Shown: positions 44,657-54,425, numbered from the stretch's first letter. The stretch is DNA of 64,000 nucleotides from Algibacter lectus (GCF_900112395.1 NZ_FOLN01000002.1:248001-312000); one strand, 5' to 3'. A program made the numbers and translations. Notes: generated by a model from the letters alone, not told the origin.

Positions 44657-46390
44657 ATGGAATCATCTCTTTCCTTTAGAGAACTTAACAAAAAAGCTAA
44701 AACATACAAAACTCCTGAAACAACTATTAGAATAGCTGTTTTAGGTAATCATACAACCACTTTCTTTTCAAAATCTCTAGCAAATAGTTTAAAAATAGCA
44801 AACTTTGATCCAGAAATTTTTGAAAGCGATTATGATCAAATTGATATCACTATAATAGATAATGAATCAAAATTATATAAATTTAATCCAGAAATAATAA
44901 TATTATTTGAATCGACCTTAAAAATTAAAGATAATTTTTACTCTTTAAGCGAGAATAGTTCAAGGTCAAATTTCAATTTAGATGTCCAAAACTCTGTTCA
45001 AAATAGAATTTCTATTTTAAGAGCTAATGGTTGTCAAGCAAAAATTATTAATTTTTCTTACGAACTAATAGATGATAACCTTTATGGTAATCTATTTTCA
45101 AAAGCATCTCACAGTTTTTACAATCAACTCTGGAAAATAAATAATAATCTAATTGATATTTCTCAAAACACTGATGATTTCTTTATTTTTGATGTAAATA
45201 AATATTTAAAAGATTCCAATGATTACAGAGATTGGCCTTCTTATATAAACTCTGACTTACATTATTCCATTGATACTTTTGCCAAATTTAGCCAAGGTGT
45301 TGCAACCTTTATAAAAGCTATAAAAGGGAGCTTTAATAAATGCTTAATTTTAGATTTAGACAACACAACTTGGGGTGGAATAATTGGAGATGATGGTATA
45401 GAAAACATACAAATTGGATCTTTAGGAATAGGAAAAGCTTTTACAAAACTTCAAAAATGGGCAAAGGAATTAAAAAACAGAGGTATCATTTTAGCCATAT
45501 GCTCTAAAAACACGGAAAATATTGCTAAAGATCCATTTATAAATCATGAAGAAATGGTGTTAAGACTGGACGATATATCCGTTTTTGTCGCAAACTGGAA
45601 GAACAAGGCAGATAATATTAGGTACATAAAAGATGTTTTAAATATTGGTTTAGATTCTATGGTATTTATTGATGATAATCCTGCTGAGCGAGATATTGTT
45701 AGGCAGGTTCTGCCGGAAGTAAAAGTCCCCGAGTTACCAGAAGACCCTGCTTTATATTTACCTTTTCTCTCCAGTTTAAACCTATTTGAAACTGCTTCGT
45801 ATTCAGAGAACGATAAAGATAGAACATCTCAATATCAACAAGAAGCTGAGAGAAAAAAATTAGTGAATACAGTGACTAATATGGATGATTATTTAAAATC
45901 ATTAGAAATGGTCGGAGAAATCACTGATTTTCAAATAGACGACATACCAAGACTAGCACAACTAACACAGCGTTCAAATCAATTTAATTTGAGAACAAAA
46001 AGATATGGGGAAAACGACATATCTAATATGGTTGAGTCCAAAAATCATATTACATTTAGTGTAAAACTAAAAGATAAATTTGGTGATTACGGATTAATAT
46101 CTCTAATAATTTTAGAAAGAAAAAATGAAAACACTTTTTTTATAGACACCTGGTTAATGAGTTGCAGGGTATTGAAAAGACAAGTCGAATATTATGCAAT
46201 GAATAAACTAGTAGATGAATTGAAAAAAATAAATTGTGAGTTTATTTTAGGAGAATACCTAGAAACACCAAAGAACAATTTAGTTGCCGATTTATTAGAC
46301 AAATTATCATTTGATAAAGACATTAAAAATAATAATCAATACAAATTAAATTTAGAAAATTTTAAAACCTTTAAAAATTATATATCATGA
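44657..46390 (+). CDS. FkbH-like HAD-IIIC enzyme for ACP acylation
   Basis: A 577-residue protein with three parts. Residues 1 to about 220 are an SGNH-like N-domain (IRIAVLGNHTTTFFS). A HAD domain follows, with LILDLDNTTWGG (D233, D235), LAICSKN and VFIDDNPAERD. The C-terminal part is an acyltransferase-like domain with LTQRSNQFNLRTKRY and GDYGLISLI. FkbH-type enzymes load a glyceryl unit from 1,3-bisphosphoglycerate onto an acyl carrier protein. An ACP gene overlaps its 3' end by 4 bases, and an MBOAT follows. The context suggests the ACP-bound unit is delivered to the polysaccharide. The exact acyl group is not readable. Confidence 0.88.
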   Translation: MESSLSFRELNKKAKTYKTPETTIRIAVLGNHTTTFFSKSLANSLKIANFDPEIFESDYDQIDITIIDNESKLYKFNPEIIILFESTLKIKDNFYSLSENSSRSNFNLDVQNSVQNRISILRANGCQAKIINFSYELIDDNLYGNLFSKASHSFYNQLWKINNNLIDISQNTDDFFIFDVNKYLKDSNDYRDWPSYINSDLHYSIDTFAKFSQGVATFIKAIKGSFNKCLILDLDNTTWGGIIGDDGIENIQIGSLGIGKAFTKLQKWAKELKNRGIILAICSKNTENIAKDPFINHEEMVLRLDDISVFVANWKNKADNIRYIKDVLNIGLDSMVFIDDNPAERDIVRQVLPEVKVPELPEDPALYLPFLSSLNLFETASYSENDKDRTSQYQQEAERKKLVNTVTNMDDYLKSLEMVGEITDFQIDDIPRLAQLTQRSNQFNLRTKRYGENDISNMVESKNHITFSVKLKDKFGDYGLISLIILERKNENTFFIDTWLMSCRVLKRQVEYYAMNKLVDELKKINCEFILGEYLETPKNNLVADLLDKLSFDKDIKNNNQYKLNLENFKTFKNYIS

Positions 46391-46623
46391 ATGAATATTT
46401 AAATGACTTATCAAACCTTTTTCGTGAAGTTTTAGAAAATGACGATATTACTCTAAACCCTGAAACCACAGCAAACGACATAGAAGAATGGGATTCTATT
46501 AACCATATTTATTTAGTCGTAGAAATAGAAAAAACGTACCAAATTAAATTTAAAAGTTCACAAATTCTAGAATGGAAAAATGTAGGTGATATCGTATCTG
46601 CAATTATTGAAAAAAAATCTTAA
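46387..46623 (+). CDS. Acyl carrier protein
   Basis: A 78-residue acidic carrier protein. The phosphopantetheine serine is S37 in EEWDSINHIYLVVEIEK, with a four-helix pattern around it. It is not the housekeeping AcpP, which has DSLD at this point, but a specialised carrier coupled to the FkbH-like gene. It would hold the acyl unit made by that enzyme and pass it to the MBOAT encoded 3 bases downstream. A phosphopantetheinyl transferase is needed from elsewhere in the genome. Confidence 0.93.
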   Translation: MNEYLNDLSNLFREVLENDDITLNPETTANDIEEWDSINHIYLVVEIEKTYQIKFKSSQILEWKNVGDIVSAIIEKKS

Positions 46624-46626
46624 CAT

Positions 46627-48075
46627 ATGCTTTTTAACTCTATTGAATTTTTTATATTTTTACCTATAGTATTTATTTGTTATTGGTTCTTTTTAAAAAA
46701 GAATATCAAATATCAAAATTTTTTTCTTTTGATAGCCAGTTATGTTTTTTATGCTTGGTGGGATTGGAGGTTTTTATCATTAATCCTTTTTAGCTCTATA
46801 TTGGATTATCTCATAGGCCTTAAAATATTTGAAAATAAAGATAGAGAAAAAAGTAAAAAATATTGGTTATGGATTTCAATGACTATCAACTTATCTATAC
46901 TCGGCTTCTTTAAATATTTTAATTTTTTCATTAGTTCTTTTATTGATGCCTTTGATACTATAGGTATTAGTTTAAACCATTATTCTCTTAATATAATACT
47001 GCCTGTAGGTATATCTTTTTATACTTTTCAAACAATGTCTTATTCTTTGGATATAAGTAAAAACAAAATAGAACCTACTAAAGATTTTATTGCATTCGCT
47101 ACGTTTGTAGCTTTTTTTCCTCAGCTAGTTGCTGGTCCTATAGAGCGAGCCTCTAACCTTTTACCTCAATTTTTGAAACAACGAAAATTTGATTATAAAA
47201 TAGCCCTTGATGGTGCTAGTCAAATATTGTGGGGATTATTTAAAAAAATAGTCATTGCAGATAATTGTGCACCTTATGTAAACGAGGTCTTTGGGAATTA
47301 TTCAGATCAACCAACATTAACCTTAATTACGGGAACTGTAGTTTTTGCATTTCAAATTTATGCTGATTTCAGTGGGTATACAGATATAGCTATTGGTGTA
47401 GCAAAATTATTTGGTTTCGACTTTAAACAAAATTTTAACTACCCCTATTTTGCAACAAATATTTCAGATTTCTGGAAAAAATGGCATATATCACTTTCTA
47501 GCTGGTTAAATGACTACGTATTTACACCATTAGCCATAAATTTTAGAAATCACAAAAAGCGGGGTATATTTTCTGCTGTTTTTATTACTTTTTTGGTTTC
47601 AGGCCTATGGCATGGGGCAGGTTGGAATTTCATAGTTTGGGGTGGATTACATGGCTTGTTTTATTTACCAATTATATTTTCAAAAAAAAGATTTACGGCC
47701 ATTTCAACAGCTAAAGGTCCTAAAAAAAACACAGCAAAAATTTCAGATCTCCCAAAAATTATTAGCACATTCACATTGGTATGTATTACATACATATTCT
47801 TTAGATCAGAAACATTAACCGATGCTCTATTATTCATTAAATCTATATTTTATAACCATTCTATAACTCGAGCTGCTACAATAGAAACATCTGTTATTTT
47901 ATTTATCATTTTATTAGTTTTAGTAGAATGGCTACAAAGAGATAAACAATATGGACTACAAATTCAAAGTTTAAAAATAAATAGAATTTTTAAATGGTCT
48001 ATCTATTATTTAGTTATCTTTTTCATTTTTTGGTATGGAGCAGAAAAACAAGATTTTATTTATTTTCAATTTTAA
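46627..48075 (+). CDS. MBOAT O-acyltransferase 2
   Basis: A 482-residue paralogue of the MBOAT at 40863, with the same start (MLFNS), the same FPQLVAGPIERA block and the invariant histidine H329 (LVSGLWHGAGWNFIVWG). It has about 11 helices and lies in the inner membrane. It directly follows the FkbH-like/ACP pair and precedes an SGNH-like gene by 6 bases, so it is the best candidate to move the FkbH-derived acyl unit. The first MBOAT may use a common donor such as acetyl-CoA. Confidence 0.94.
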   Translation: MLFNSIEFFIFLPIVFICYWFFLKKNIKYQNFFLLIASYVFYAWWDWRFLSLILFSSILDYLIGLKIFENKDREKSKKYWLWISMTINLSILGFFKYFNFFISSFIDAFDTIGISLNHYSLNIILPVGISFYTFQTMSYSLDISKNKIEPTKDFIAFATFVAFFPQLVAGPIERASNLLPQFLKQRKFDYKIALDGASQILWGLFKKIVIADNCAPYVNEVFGNYSDQPTLTLITGTVVFAFQIYADFSGYTDIAIGVAKLFGFDFKQNFNYPYFATNISDFWKKWHISLSSWLNDYVFTPLAINFRNHKKRGIFSAVFITFLVSGLWHGAGWNFIVWGGLHGLFYLPIIFSKKRFTAISTAKGPKKNTAKISDLPKIISTFTLVCITYIFFRSETLTDALLFIKSIFYNHSITRAATIETSVILFIILLVLVEWLQRDKQYGLQIQSLKINRIFKWSIYYLVIFFIFWYGAEKQDFIYFQF

Positions 48076-48081
48076 TATTAC

Positions 48082-49029
48082 ATGAAAAAATTTGTTATCA
48101 ATATTTGCTTATTCTTATTTGGAATTATATTTTTCATTACACTCGGTATATGCCTTCCTAATTTAGCGACTACTAAAAGTAATGATTATAGTATAATTGA
48201 AAAGCATCAGCTTTTAAAAAAAATTGAATCTCCAAGATTAATTTTAGTTGGAGATTCAAATGTCGCATTTGGCTTTAACAGTCAGTTATTTGCAGATTCC
48301 CTAAATATAAACCCCATTAATACGGCAATACATGCCGGATATGGATTAAAATATATATTAGACGATACTTACGATTTTATCAAAAAAGGGGATATCATAA
48401 TTGTTTCTCCTGCATATTCACAATTTTATGGTAATACATTTCTAGGAAGAGAACCTTTATTATACTCTCTTAAGGCTCTACCTAGTAATGTTCCGTTGTT
48501 ATCTTTAAAACAAGGCTATAATCTTTTACAATATATTCCTAAATATAGCATTCAAAATTATAAAGGTTTTAGCAAATCAATTTTAATGGAAGAAAAAAAG
48601 CTTTCTAAAAATGACAATAATTTTGTTTATAGTAGAAAATCTATTAATAAATACGGAGATATGGTATCGCACTGGGGACTCGCTAAAATTGATTTTGAAC
48701 CATACGTAATAAAAAAAACGGATAAATTTAATGAAGAATCTTTTAAATATTTAAAAGATTACATTACTAAAGTAAATTCAAAGGGAGCACAAGTCTTTTT
48801 CTCATATCCAAGTTTAATGAAAACATCTTATGTGCTTAACAAAGAAAAAATAGAATATCTAGAGAAATTACTGGAACAAAATAATATATCAACAATTGGT
48901 TCACCGACTTCATATTTTTACGGAGACAATTACTATTTCAACTCTCCTTATCATCTCGGCTTTCAGGGAGCTAATAAAAGAACTCTTTTACATGTTGAGT
49001 TTTTAAAGCACTACTTAAATCATGATTAA
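48082..49029 (+). CDS. SGNH-like acyl-transfer accessory protein 2
   Basis: A 315-residue exported protein with an N-terminal membrane helix (about 4-26). The SGNH block I is VGDSNVAFGF (S59). Near the C-terminus NSPYHLGFQG has a histidine (H291) where the family's catalytic histidine is expected, but without the preceding DxxH of its paralogue. That may mean another acid residue, or loss of hydrolase chemistry. The layout resembles DltD. Placed after MBOAT 2, it probably accepts or positions the acyl unit in the periplasm. Confidence 0.72.
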   Translation: MKKFVINICLFLFGIIFFITLGICLPNLATTKSNDYSIIEKHQLLKKIESPRLILVGDSNVAFGFNSQLFADSLNINPINTAIHAGYGLKYILDDTYDFIKKGDIIIVSPAYSQFYGNTFLGREPLLYSLKALPSNVPLLSLKQGYNLLQYIPKYSIQNYKGFSKSILMEEKKLSKNDNNFVYSRKSINKYGDMVSHWGLAKIDFEPYVIKKTDKFNEESFKYLKDYITKVNSKGAQVFFSYPSLMKTSYVLNKEKIEYLEKLLEQNNISTIGSPTSYFYGDNYYFNSPYHLGFQGANKRTLLHVEFLKHYLNHD

Positions 49030-49260
49030 CTTTATACCTTTAGAAAATTATTATGATTTTTTAATTTACATATTAATATTCTTGGTACCAAGAATATATA
49101 ATTGAAAGTTTGATATTAGGATAAATTAAGTACACAAAATAAGTGTTTTTTATAATATACTTAACTTCTTATTTTTGTTCCCCAAAATATAACTAAGTCA
49201 TCAATCAATGCTGTAATAACAGCTTGTTTGCTTCTGAAAGCAATTAAAAATAATGAATAA
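49030..49260. other. Gap before the EpsG-like gene
   Basis: AT-rich. It contains the perfect 22-base palindrome at 49076-49097 and no other feature I can support. Confidence 0.5.
49076..49097. repeat. Perfect 22-base palindrome
   Basis: atattcttgg/taccaagaat extended by one base each side: every position pairs, with the centre at 49086/49087. There is no loop, which is unlike a terminator and more like a binding site for a dimeric regulator. It sits in the gap between the acylation genes and the EpsG-like gene. Confidence 0.7.
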
Positions 49261-50355
49261 ATGATAAACTTCTTTCCTTTAAAATATTACTACGACATAT
49301 TTGTTTATTTTTCTTTCATTTTGGTCGTTATAAATTTATTTCATGCTTTTACATTAAAACTTAACGATGAAAAAAATATAAAATTTTTAAGATCTACTGG
49401 GGTTGTATTACTCATATTAATTATTCTATATCTAGGTTTACGCCCTGTTAGCGGTAAAGAGTTTGGAGATATGGTGACATATGCGAGGTATTTTAGGAAC
49501 TATTCAGAAGGAGCTTCAGTAAATGTAACTAAAGATATTGTTTTCCATTACTACATGAAAACCTCCTCACATTTTCTTGGACTTCATGGTTTCTTTTTAT
49601 TAACCGTTGCTCTATATGTATTACCTATGTATTTTCTTTCGAAAAGAAATTTTAATAAATACTGGTTTTACTCGTTTTTTATGTTTGTAATCTCTTTTTC
49701 GTTTTATACTTACGGCACAAATGGTATTAGAAATGGTTTAGCAACCTCATTTTTTTTATGGGGTTTATGTTATAAAAATAAAAAGATCATCATGATATTA
49801 TTTTTTATTTTATCTGCATTATTTCATAAAACTTTATTACTTCCTATAGGAGCATTTAGCCTTACATACTTGTATAACAACCCAATTACGTACTTAAAAT
49901 CGTGGCTAATTTCCATTCCTTTATCTTTATTTTTGGGATCTGTTTTTATATTATTATTTACAAGCTTAGGGTTTGGAGATGATAGATTAGCTGGCTATTT
50001 GACAGGAACAATGCAAACAGATACCCGTTTTAGATGGGACTTTTTATTTTATAGTGCATTTCCTATTTTTGCAGGCTGGTATTTTATAGTAAAGCAAAAA
50101 TTTAATGATTCATTTTATAATCAAGTATTTAGTACTTATTTAATGTGCAATGCCTTTTGGGTTTTGGTAATTAGAGCCAATTTTTCTAATAGATTTGCCT
50201 ATCTATCCTGGTTTTTAATGGCATTTATAATAATATATCCTTTGCTAAAAAAACAATTCTTTAAAAATCAGCAACTTATTATAGCAAAAGTTGTAACTGC
50301 ATATTTTATGTTTACCTTTTTAATGTTTTTTCTCTATTACGCCGACAAAAATTAA
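49261..50355 (+). CDS. EpsG-family polysaccharide polymerase (Wzy candidate)
   Basis: A 364-residue membrane protein with about 10 helices. The first periplasmic loop has GLRPVSGKEFGDMVTYARYF, the hallmark of EpsG proteins, with later FYTYGTNGIRNGLATSFF and LSALFHKTLLLP, including the arginine and histidine loops typical of Wzy-type polymerases. It is the only polymerase candidate in the window, and therefore probably joins the repeat units of this polysaccharide. It is followed after 3 bases by a GT2 gene. Confidence 0.88.
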   Translation: MINFFPLKYYYDIFVYFSFILVVINLFHAFTLKLNDEKNIKFLRSTGVVLLILIILYLGLRPVSGKEFGDMVTYARYFRNYSEGASVNVTKDIVFHYYMKTSSHFLGLHGFFLLTVALYVLPMYFLSKRNFNKYWFYSFFMFVISFSFYTYGTNGIRNGLATSFFLWGLCYKNKKIIMILFFILSALFHKTLLLPIGAFSLTYLYNNPITYLKSWLISIPLSLFLGSVFILLFTSLGFGDDRLAGYLTGTMQTDTRFRWDFLFYSAFPIFAGWYFIVKQKFNDSFYNQVFSTYLMCNAFWVLVIRANFSNRFAYLSWFLMAFIIIYPLLKKQFFKNQQLIIAKVVTAYFMFTFLMFFLYYADKN

Positions 50356-50358
50356 ATT

Positions 50359-51252
50359 ATGAAAACTATTACAGTATTTACTCCTGCATATAATAGAGCT
50401 TATTGCTTAAATCAATGTTATGAAAGTTTAGTAAGACAAACCGAACAAGATTTTTGCTGGCTTATTATCGATGATGGTTCTACAGATAACACAAAGACTT
50501 TAGTACAATCTTGGATTGATGCAAATTTAATTGATATTCAATATCACTACCAAGAAAATCAGGGTATGCATGGCGCTCACAATACAGCATATTCCTTAAT
50601 CAATACAGAGCTAAATGTATGCATAGATAGTGATGACTTTATGCCTGATGATGCCATTGAACAAATTGCTAAGTGTTGGTGTAAAGTAAAGGGTAATGAA
50701 AATATAGCTGGGTTAATTGGTTTAGATTCTTATAAAAACAGTGAAATTATAGGGCAAAAAATACCTAAAGAAATTAATGAAACTACTCTCGAAGATTTGC
50801 ATAATAAATGGCATGTAACTGGAGATAAAAAATTAGTCTTAAGATCAGAAATTGTAAAAAGATTTCAACCTTACTACCCTATTTTTCCTGATGAAAGATT
50901 TGTTCCATTGGGTACATTATATTTATTAATAGATAAGCAGTATAAGTTAAAACCATTGAATAAAGTATTATGCATTGTTGAGTATATGGAAGATGGATCT
51001 TCGCGAAATATATTAAAGCAATACCGAAGACACCCGAAAGGTTTTCAATATGCCCGTATTTTAACTATAGAACATTCAAAATATTTAAAGGTGAAATTTA
51101 AAAACGCCATACATTTAATAGCTCATAGCATACAGTTGAAGGATTGGAAAGTTTTTTATAAAACACCAAATTTAATACTAACTCTATTAGCAATACCTTT
51201 TGGGATAATTCTATATACACACGTATACTACGTAAATAATTTAAAAAAATGA
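50359..51252 (+). CDS. Family 2 glycosyltransferase
   Basis: A 297-residue GT-A enzyme. The nucleotide-binding start ITVFTPAYNRAYCLNQCYES is followed by LIIDDGSTDNTK and the metal-site DSDDFMP. Its C-terminal part ends in a hydrophobic segment (LLAIPFGIILYTHVYYV) that may anchor it to the membrane. It overlaps the next GT4 gene by 4 bases. Confidence 0.92.
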   Translation: MKTITVFTPAYNRAYCLNQCYESLVRQTEQDFCWLIIDDGSTDNTKTLVQSWIDANLIDIQYHYQENQGMHGAHNTAYSLINTELNVCIDSDDFMPDDAIEQIAKCWCKVKGNENIAGLIGLDSYKNSEIIGQKIPKEINETTLEDLHNKWHVTGDKKLVLRSEIVKRFQPYYPIFPDERFVPLGTLYLLIDKQYKLKPLNKVLCIVEYMEDGSSRNILKQYRRHPKGFQYARILTIEHSKYLKVKFKNAIHLIAHSIQLKDWKVFYKTPNLILTLLAIPFGIILYTHVYYVNNLKK

Positions 51253-52340
51253 AAATATTACAAATTGTAAATAGTTTAAGCTCTGGAGGTGCTGAAAAAC
51301 TAGTTGTTGATACTTCAATAAGATTTCAACAAAAAGGACATGATGTGACTATACTTTTATTAAATGGTACAACAACTCCTTTGTATAACAAGATTAAAGA
51401 AATACCAGAAATTACCATCAAAGCAATAGCTATTGATAAAAATATATACAATCCAATTAATATACTTAAAATTAAAACTTTAATATCAAAATACGATATT
51501 ATTCAAACTCACTTATTTCCTACATTTTATTGGGTTGCCTTTGCTCAATTAATTTCTTTAAAAAAGAAAAAAATAATTTTCACTGAGCATAATACAACTA
51601 ATAGAAGGCGGTCAAAAAGCATTTTTAAATTTTTAGATAAAATTGTATACAGACAATTTACAAAAATTATAACTATCTCTGACGCTGTTGATAATAATTT
51701 AAGAAAACATCTAGGGGGCGAATTTAATAAAATTGATAAAATTTATAATGGTATAGACTTAGAAGTTATTAATAATGCAAAACCCTACAATGTTTCGCAA
51801 TTTAATTGTCATACAAACCAAACTCTTATAATGCAAGTTGCTAGTTTTACAACGCAAAAAGATCAAAACTCATTAATTAGATCCCTAAAACATCTACCTG
51901 AATCATTTGTTTTATTGTTAGTTGGAGATGGCCCGTTAATTAAAGACAGTAAAGCTCTTTCTAAAGAACTTAATCTAAATAATCGTATACAATTCTTGGG
52001 CATTAGAGATGATGTCCCTAGTCTATTGAAAACCGTAGATATTGTTGTTTTATCCTCTCATTACGAAGGTTTATCTTTATCATGTATTGAAGGAATGGCG
52101 TCAGGAAAACCATTTATAGCTTCTAATACCCCTGGGCTTGGAGATATAGTGAAAAACGCTGGTTTAATATTTGATGATAATAACGATGTTAAACTTGCCC
52201 AACATATTAAAACCTTATCAGAAGACCCTCAATTATATCAAAATATAGTTAAAAGCTGCCAACAGAGAGCGAAAATATTTGATATTAATATTATGGTAGA
52301 CAAATACATTAAACTTTACGAACAAATTTATTCTTATTAA
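51249..52340 (+). CDS. Family 4 glycosyltransferase
   Basis: A 363-residue GT-B enzyme with the N-terminal glycine-rich start ILQIVNSLSSGGAEKLVVD, an acceptor loop TEHNTTNRRR, and the donor-site SSHYEGLSLSCIEGMASGKPFI. The length is normal. It is the last gene of the rightward run and ends at a bidirectional terminator shared with the beta-helix lipoprotein gene. Confidence 0.94.
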   Translation: MKILQIVNSLSSGGAEKLVVDTSIRFQQKGHDVTILLLNGTTTPLYNKIKEIPEITIKAIAIDKNIYNPINILKIKTLISKYDIIQTHLFPTFYWVAFAQLISLKKKKIIFTEHNTTNRRRSKSIFKFLDKIVYRQFTKIITISDAVDNNLRKHLGGEFNKIDKIYNGIDLEVINNAKPYNVSQFNCHTNQTLIMQVASFTTQKDQNSLIRSLKHLPESFVLLLVGDGPLIKDSKALSKELNLNNRIQFLGIRDDVPSLLKTVDIVVLSSHYEGLSLSCIEGMASGKPFIASNTPGLGDIVKNAGLIFDDNNDVKLAQHIKTLSEDPQLYQNIVKSCQQRAKIFDINIMVDKYIKLYEQIYSY

Positions 52341-52365
52341 CTCGTAATGTCTTAATTGAATTTAT

Positions 52366-52406
52366 AAAAAAAGCATGTAATACTTTAAGTATTACATGCT
52401 TTTTTT
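52366..52406. terminator. Bidirectional terminator between the GT4 gene and the lipoprotein gene
   Basis: Arms 52366-52385 and 52387-52406 are perfectly complementary (core agcatgtaatactt) and carry A and T runs at the ends. It separates convergent genes. Confidence 0.92.
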
Positions 52407-52427
52407 ATACCAAAAATACAACTTACA

Positions 52428-54359
52428 CTATTTACATGTATTGTTAATATTAATTAACTTTAAAATATCAGAAGCTAAACTTAAACAAACAGTATTATTT
52501 TCTATATTTAAATTTGAGCAGCCATCTCCTATTTTGAAGTCTTCAATAAAATTACCAGTTATTGAAGCATTTGCAATATCTATTGCTCTAATATCGGTAT
52601 TAATAACATTGTCGTGCATTTCGAAATTATTAATATCAATTAACCATAAATTAGCCCCGTTTTCAATGATATTATTTTTAATAATAATCGAATGAGTATC
52701 GGAATTTTCGATTTCTTTAATTCCATTAAAAACAATAGCATTTCCAACTACATCTATCACGTTACTTTTAGCTGATTCATTATTTTCGTCTAATCCAGAA
52801 CCAATTATTAAATTAGATATATAATCATGAGTATGGTTGCTAATACCTCTACTATTTGCTGTAGTACTCTTTATAGTATTTCCATAAATTCTAGAATCCT
52901 TTGAAGTATTTAATGAAATACCAACAGCACATTCTAAAATATTATTATTATAGACATTTAAATTAGTATCACCTACTTTTATTCCTATAGGATAGCCATA
53001 AACTGTATTACCATAAACAGAGTTATCTTTAGATGACGCTTTGTTTTGAGCTATAATTCCAGTTGTTTGACCTCTTAATGCTGTTTCACTATTTGATTTT
53101 AAATTGTTATTTTTAATAACACTTCCAATGGTACCTGCATATGCAATAGAATTCTCCATAGTATTACCATCGATAGTCACTCGGTCTCCAGTGTGTATAA
53201 TGAAACCTCCATATTTACTCCCTCTTTCTACATTATTTTTTATTAAAATATCTTCTGCTATTTCAAAAATTACACCACTATTTCTTACAGCTTCAACATC
53301 TATAGCCCAACCTGGTGCTACACCTCCAGAAAGTGATGTGCTAACACCTGAATCAATAAATTCATTATCTTCAATTACAATATTTCTACCATCAGTTATA
53401 GAAATACCATTTCTTCTACTTCGATAAATTTTATTATTTGTAATTAAAAGATTTTCAGTATATGTGTAATGCGAATTATATGCATGACCATAGGCGTGTA
53501 TATCAATACCATCTCCCCCAGCATCATAAATATTCATATTTTTAATAATGACATTTTTAGATGCTCCAACTCGAATACAGTGTCCCCATTCCTGACTAGT
53601 AGAGGTATCACTATAATCATGAGTATCACGATCACCATGTAAATTACCACCTTCAATAATAGTATTGCTAATTAAATAAGCAGCAAGTAGAGTAGCCCTT
53701 TTATTAGCATTCGGCTGTTGACGTAAATGTGTGTTATCCGTCATGATAAGATGAAAGTCACTAGGTACATTTATTGCAGTTTCTGCAGGGTGATCTGTAA
53801 TATGGTCAGTTTTAAAATAAGCATCCATTTCGTCTATTTTAAATGTATCTATACCATATTGTTTTGCAAGTTCCATGGTATTCTCTAAAATGTCCCTGTT
53901 ACTAAAAGCCACTTCATCTGAAACAACACCCTCAACAATACCCCATCTCTTAGGATCAAAAGCAAAAGCCGTATCTCTTAAAGCTGGTTTTGTTCCGCCA
54001 ACCTCAAGTGTATTACCTAATAAATCACCATCAATAGAAGACCCTTCAGAAAAAACAAGCGTACCATTAATAATATCTCCACCTTCGTATAATAGAGTTA
54101 CGTTTTCTGGTAAATCTAAAGATTCACCTTGTAAATCTATAATACAGTTAACAACAACTGTTGAATTAGCTTCAAGATTCTCTAAAGTAAAATCACAAGG
54201 ACTATTAACATCAGTAACAGCATCATCGACATCTTCATTACTCTCATCTTCCATCACAGCAAGAGGTTCTTCATACAATTCTTCGTTGTTACAAGACCAT
54301 GTGCCCAATACACTCATTCCGATTAATGCGACTAACATTAAATTCTTTAATTTCTTCAT
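52428..54359 (-). CDS. Right-handed beta-helix repeat lipoprotein
   Basis: A 643-residue surface or periplasmic protein. Residues 1-22 are a signal peptide with LGTWSC (Cys23 lipidated), followed by an acidic linker rich in Glu and Asp. From about 150 to the end the chain is made of beta-helix turns of the pattern IENNxIxNS (for example IKNNVER, IDGNTMENS, IYGNTIKS). This is the pectate lyase or NosD-like fold, used by polysaccharide lyases, epimerases and binding proteins. No catalytic residues can be assigned. It faces the polysaccharide genes from the opposite strand and may process or bind the polymer. Confidence 0.85.
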   Translation of the reverse strand: MKKLKNLMLVALIGMSVLGTWSCNNEELYEEPLAVMEDESNEDVDDAVTDVNSPCDFTLENLEANSTVVVNCIIDLQGESLDLPENVTLLYEGGDIINGTLVFSEGSSIDGDLLGNTLEVGGTKPALRDTAFAFDPKRWGIVEGVVSDEVAFSNRDILENTMELAKQYGIDTFKIDEMDAYFKTDHITDHPAETAINVPSDFHLIMTDNTHLRQQPNANKRATLLAAYLISNTIIEGGNLHGDRDTHDYSDTSTSQEWGHCIRVGASKNVIIKNMNIYDAGGDGIDIHAYGHAYNSHYTYTENLLITNNKIYRSRRNGISITDGRNIVIEDNEFIDSGVSTSLSGGVAPGWAIDVEAVRNSGVIFEIAEDILIKNNVERGSKYGGFIIHTGDRVTIDGNTMENSIAYAGTIGSVIKNNNLKSNSETALRGQTTGIIAQNKASSKDNSVYGNTVYGYPIGIKVGDTNLNVYNNNILECAVGISLNTSKDSRIYGNTIKSTTANSRGISNHTHDYISNLIIGSGLDENNESAKSNVIDVVGNAIVFNGIKEIENSDTHSIIIKNNIIENGANLWLIDINNFEMHDNVINTDIRAIDIANASITGNFIEDFKIGDGCSNLNIENNTVCLSLASDILKLININNTCK

Positions 54360-54425
54360 AATTTAATTTTCAAAAGATTCAACGAGACAATATTATAAGA
54401 AATATCGTTTAAAAACATATTTTTT

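Noticed and set aside
53875-54366. 163-codon plus-strand frame opposite the lipoprotein gene
   Set aside because: It is antisense to the signal peptide and linker of a clear beta-helix lipoprotein, and its serine-rich composition is a by-product of that gene.
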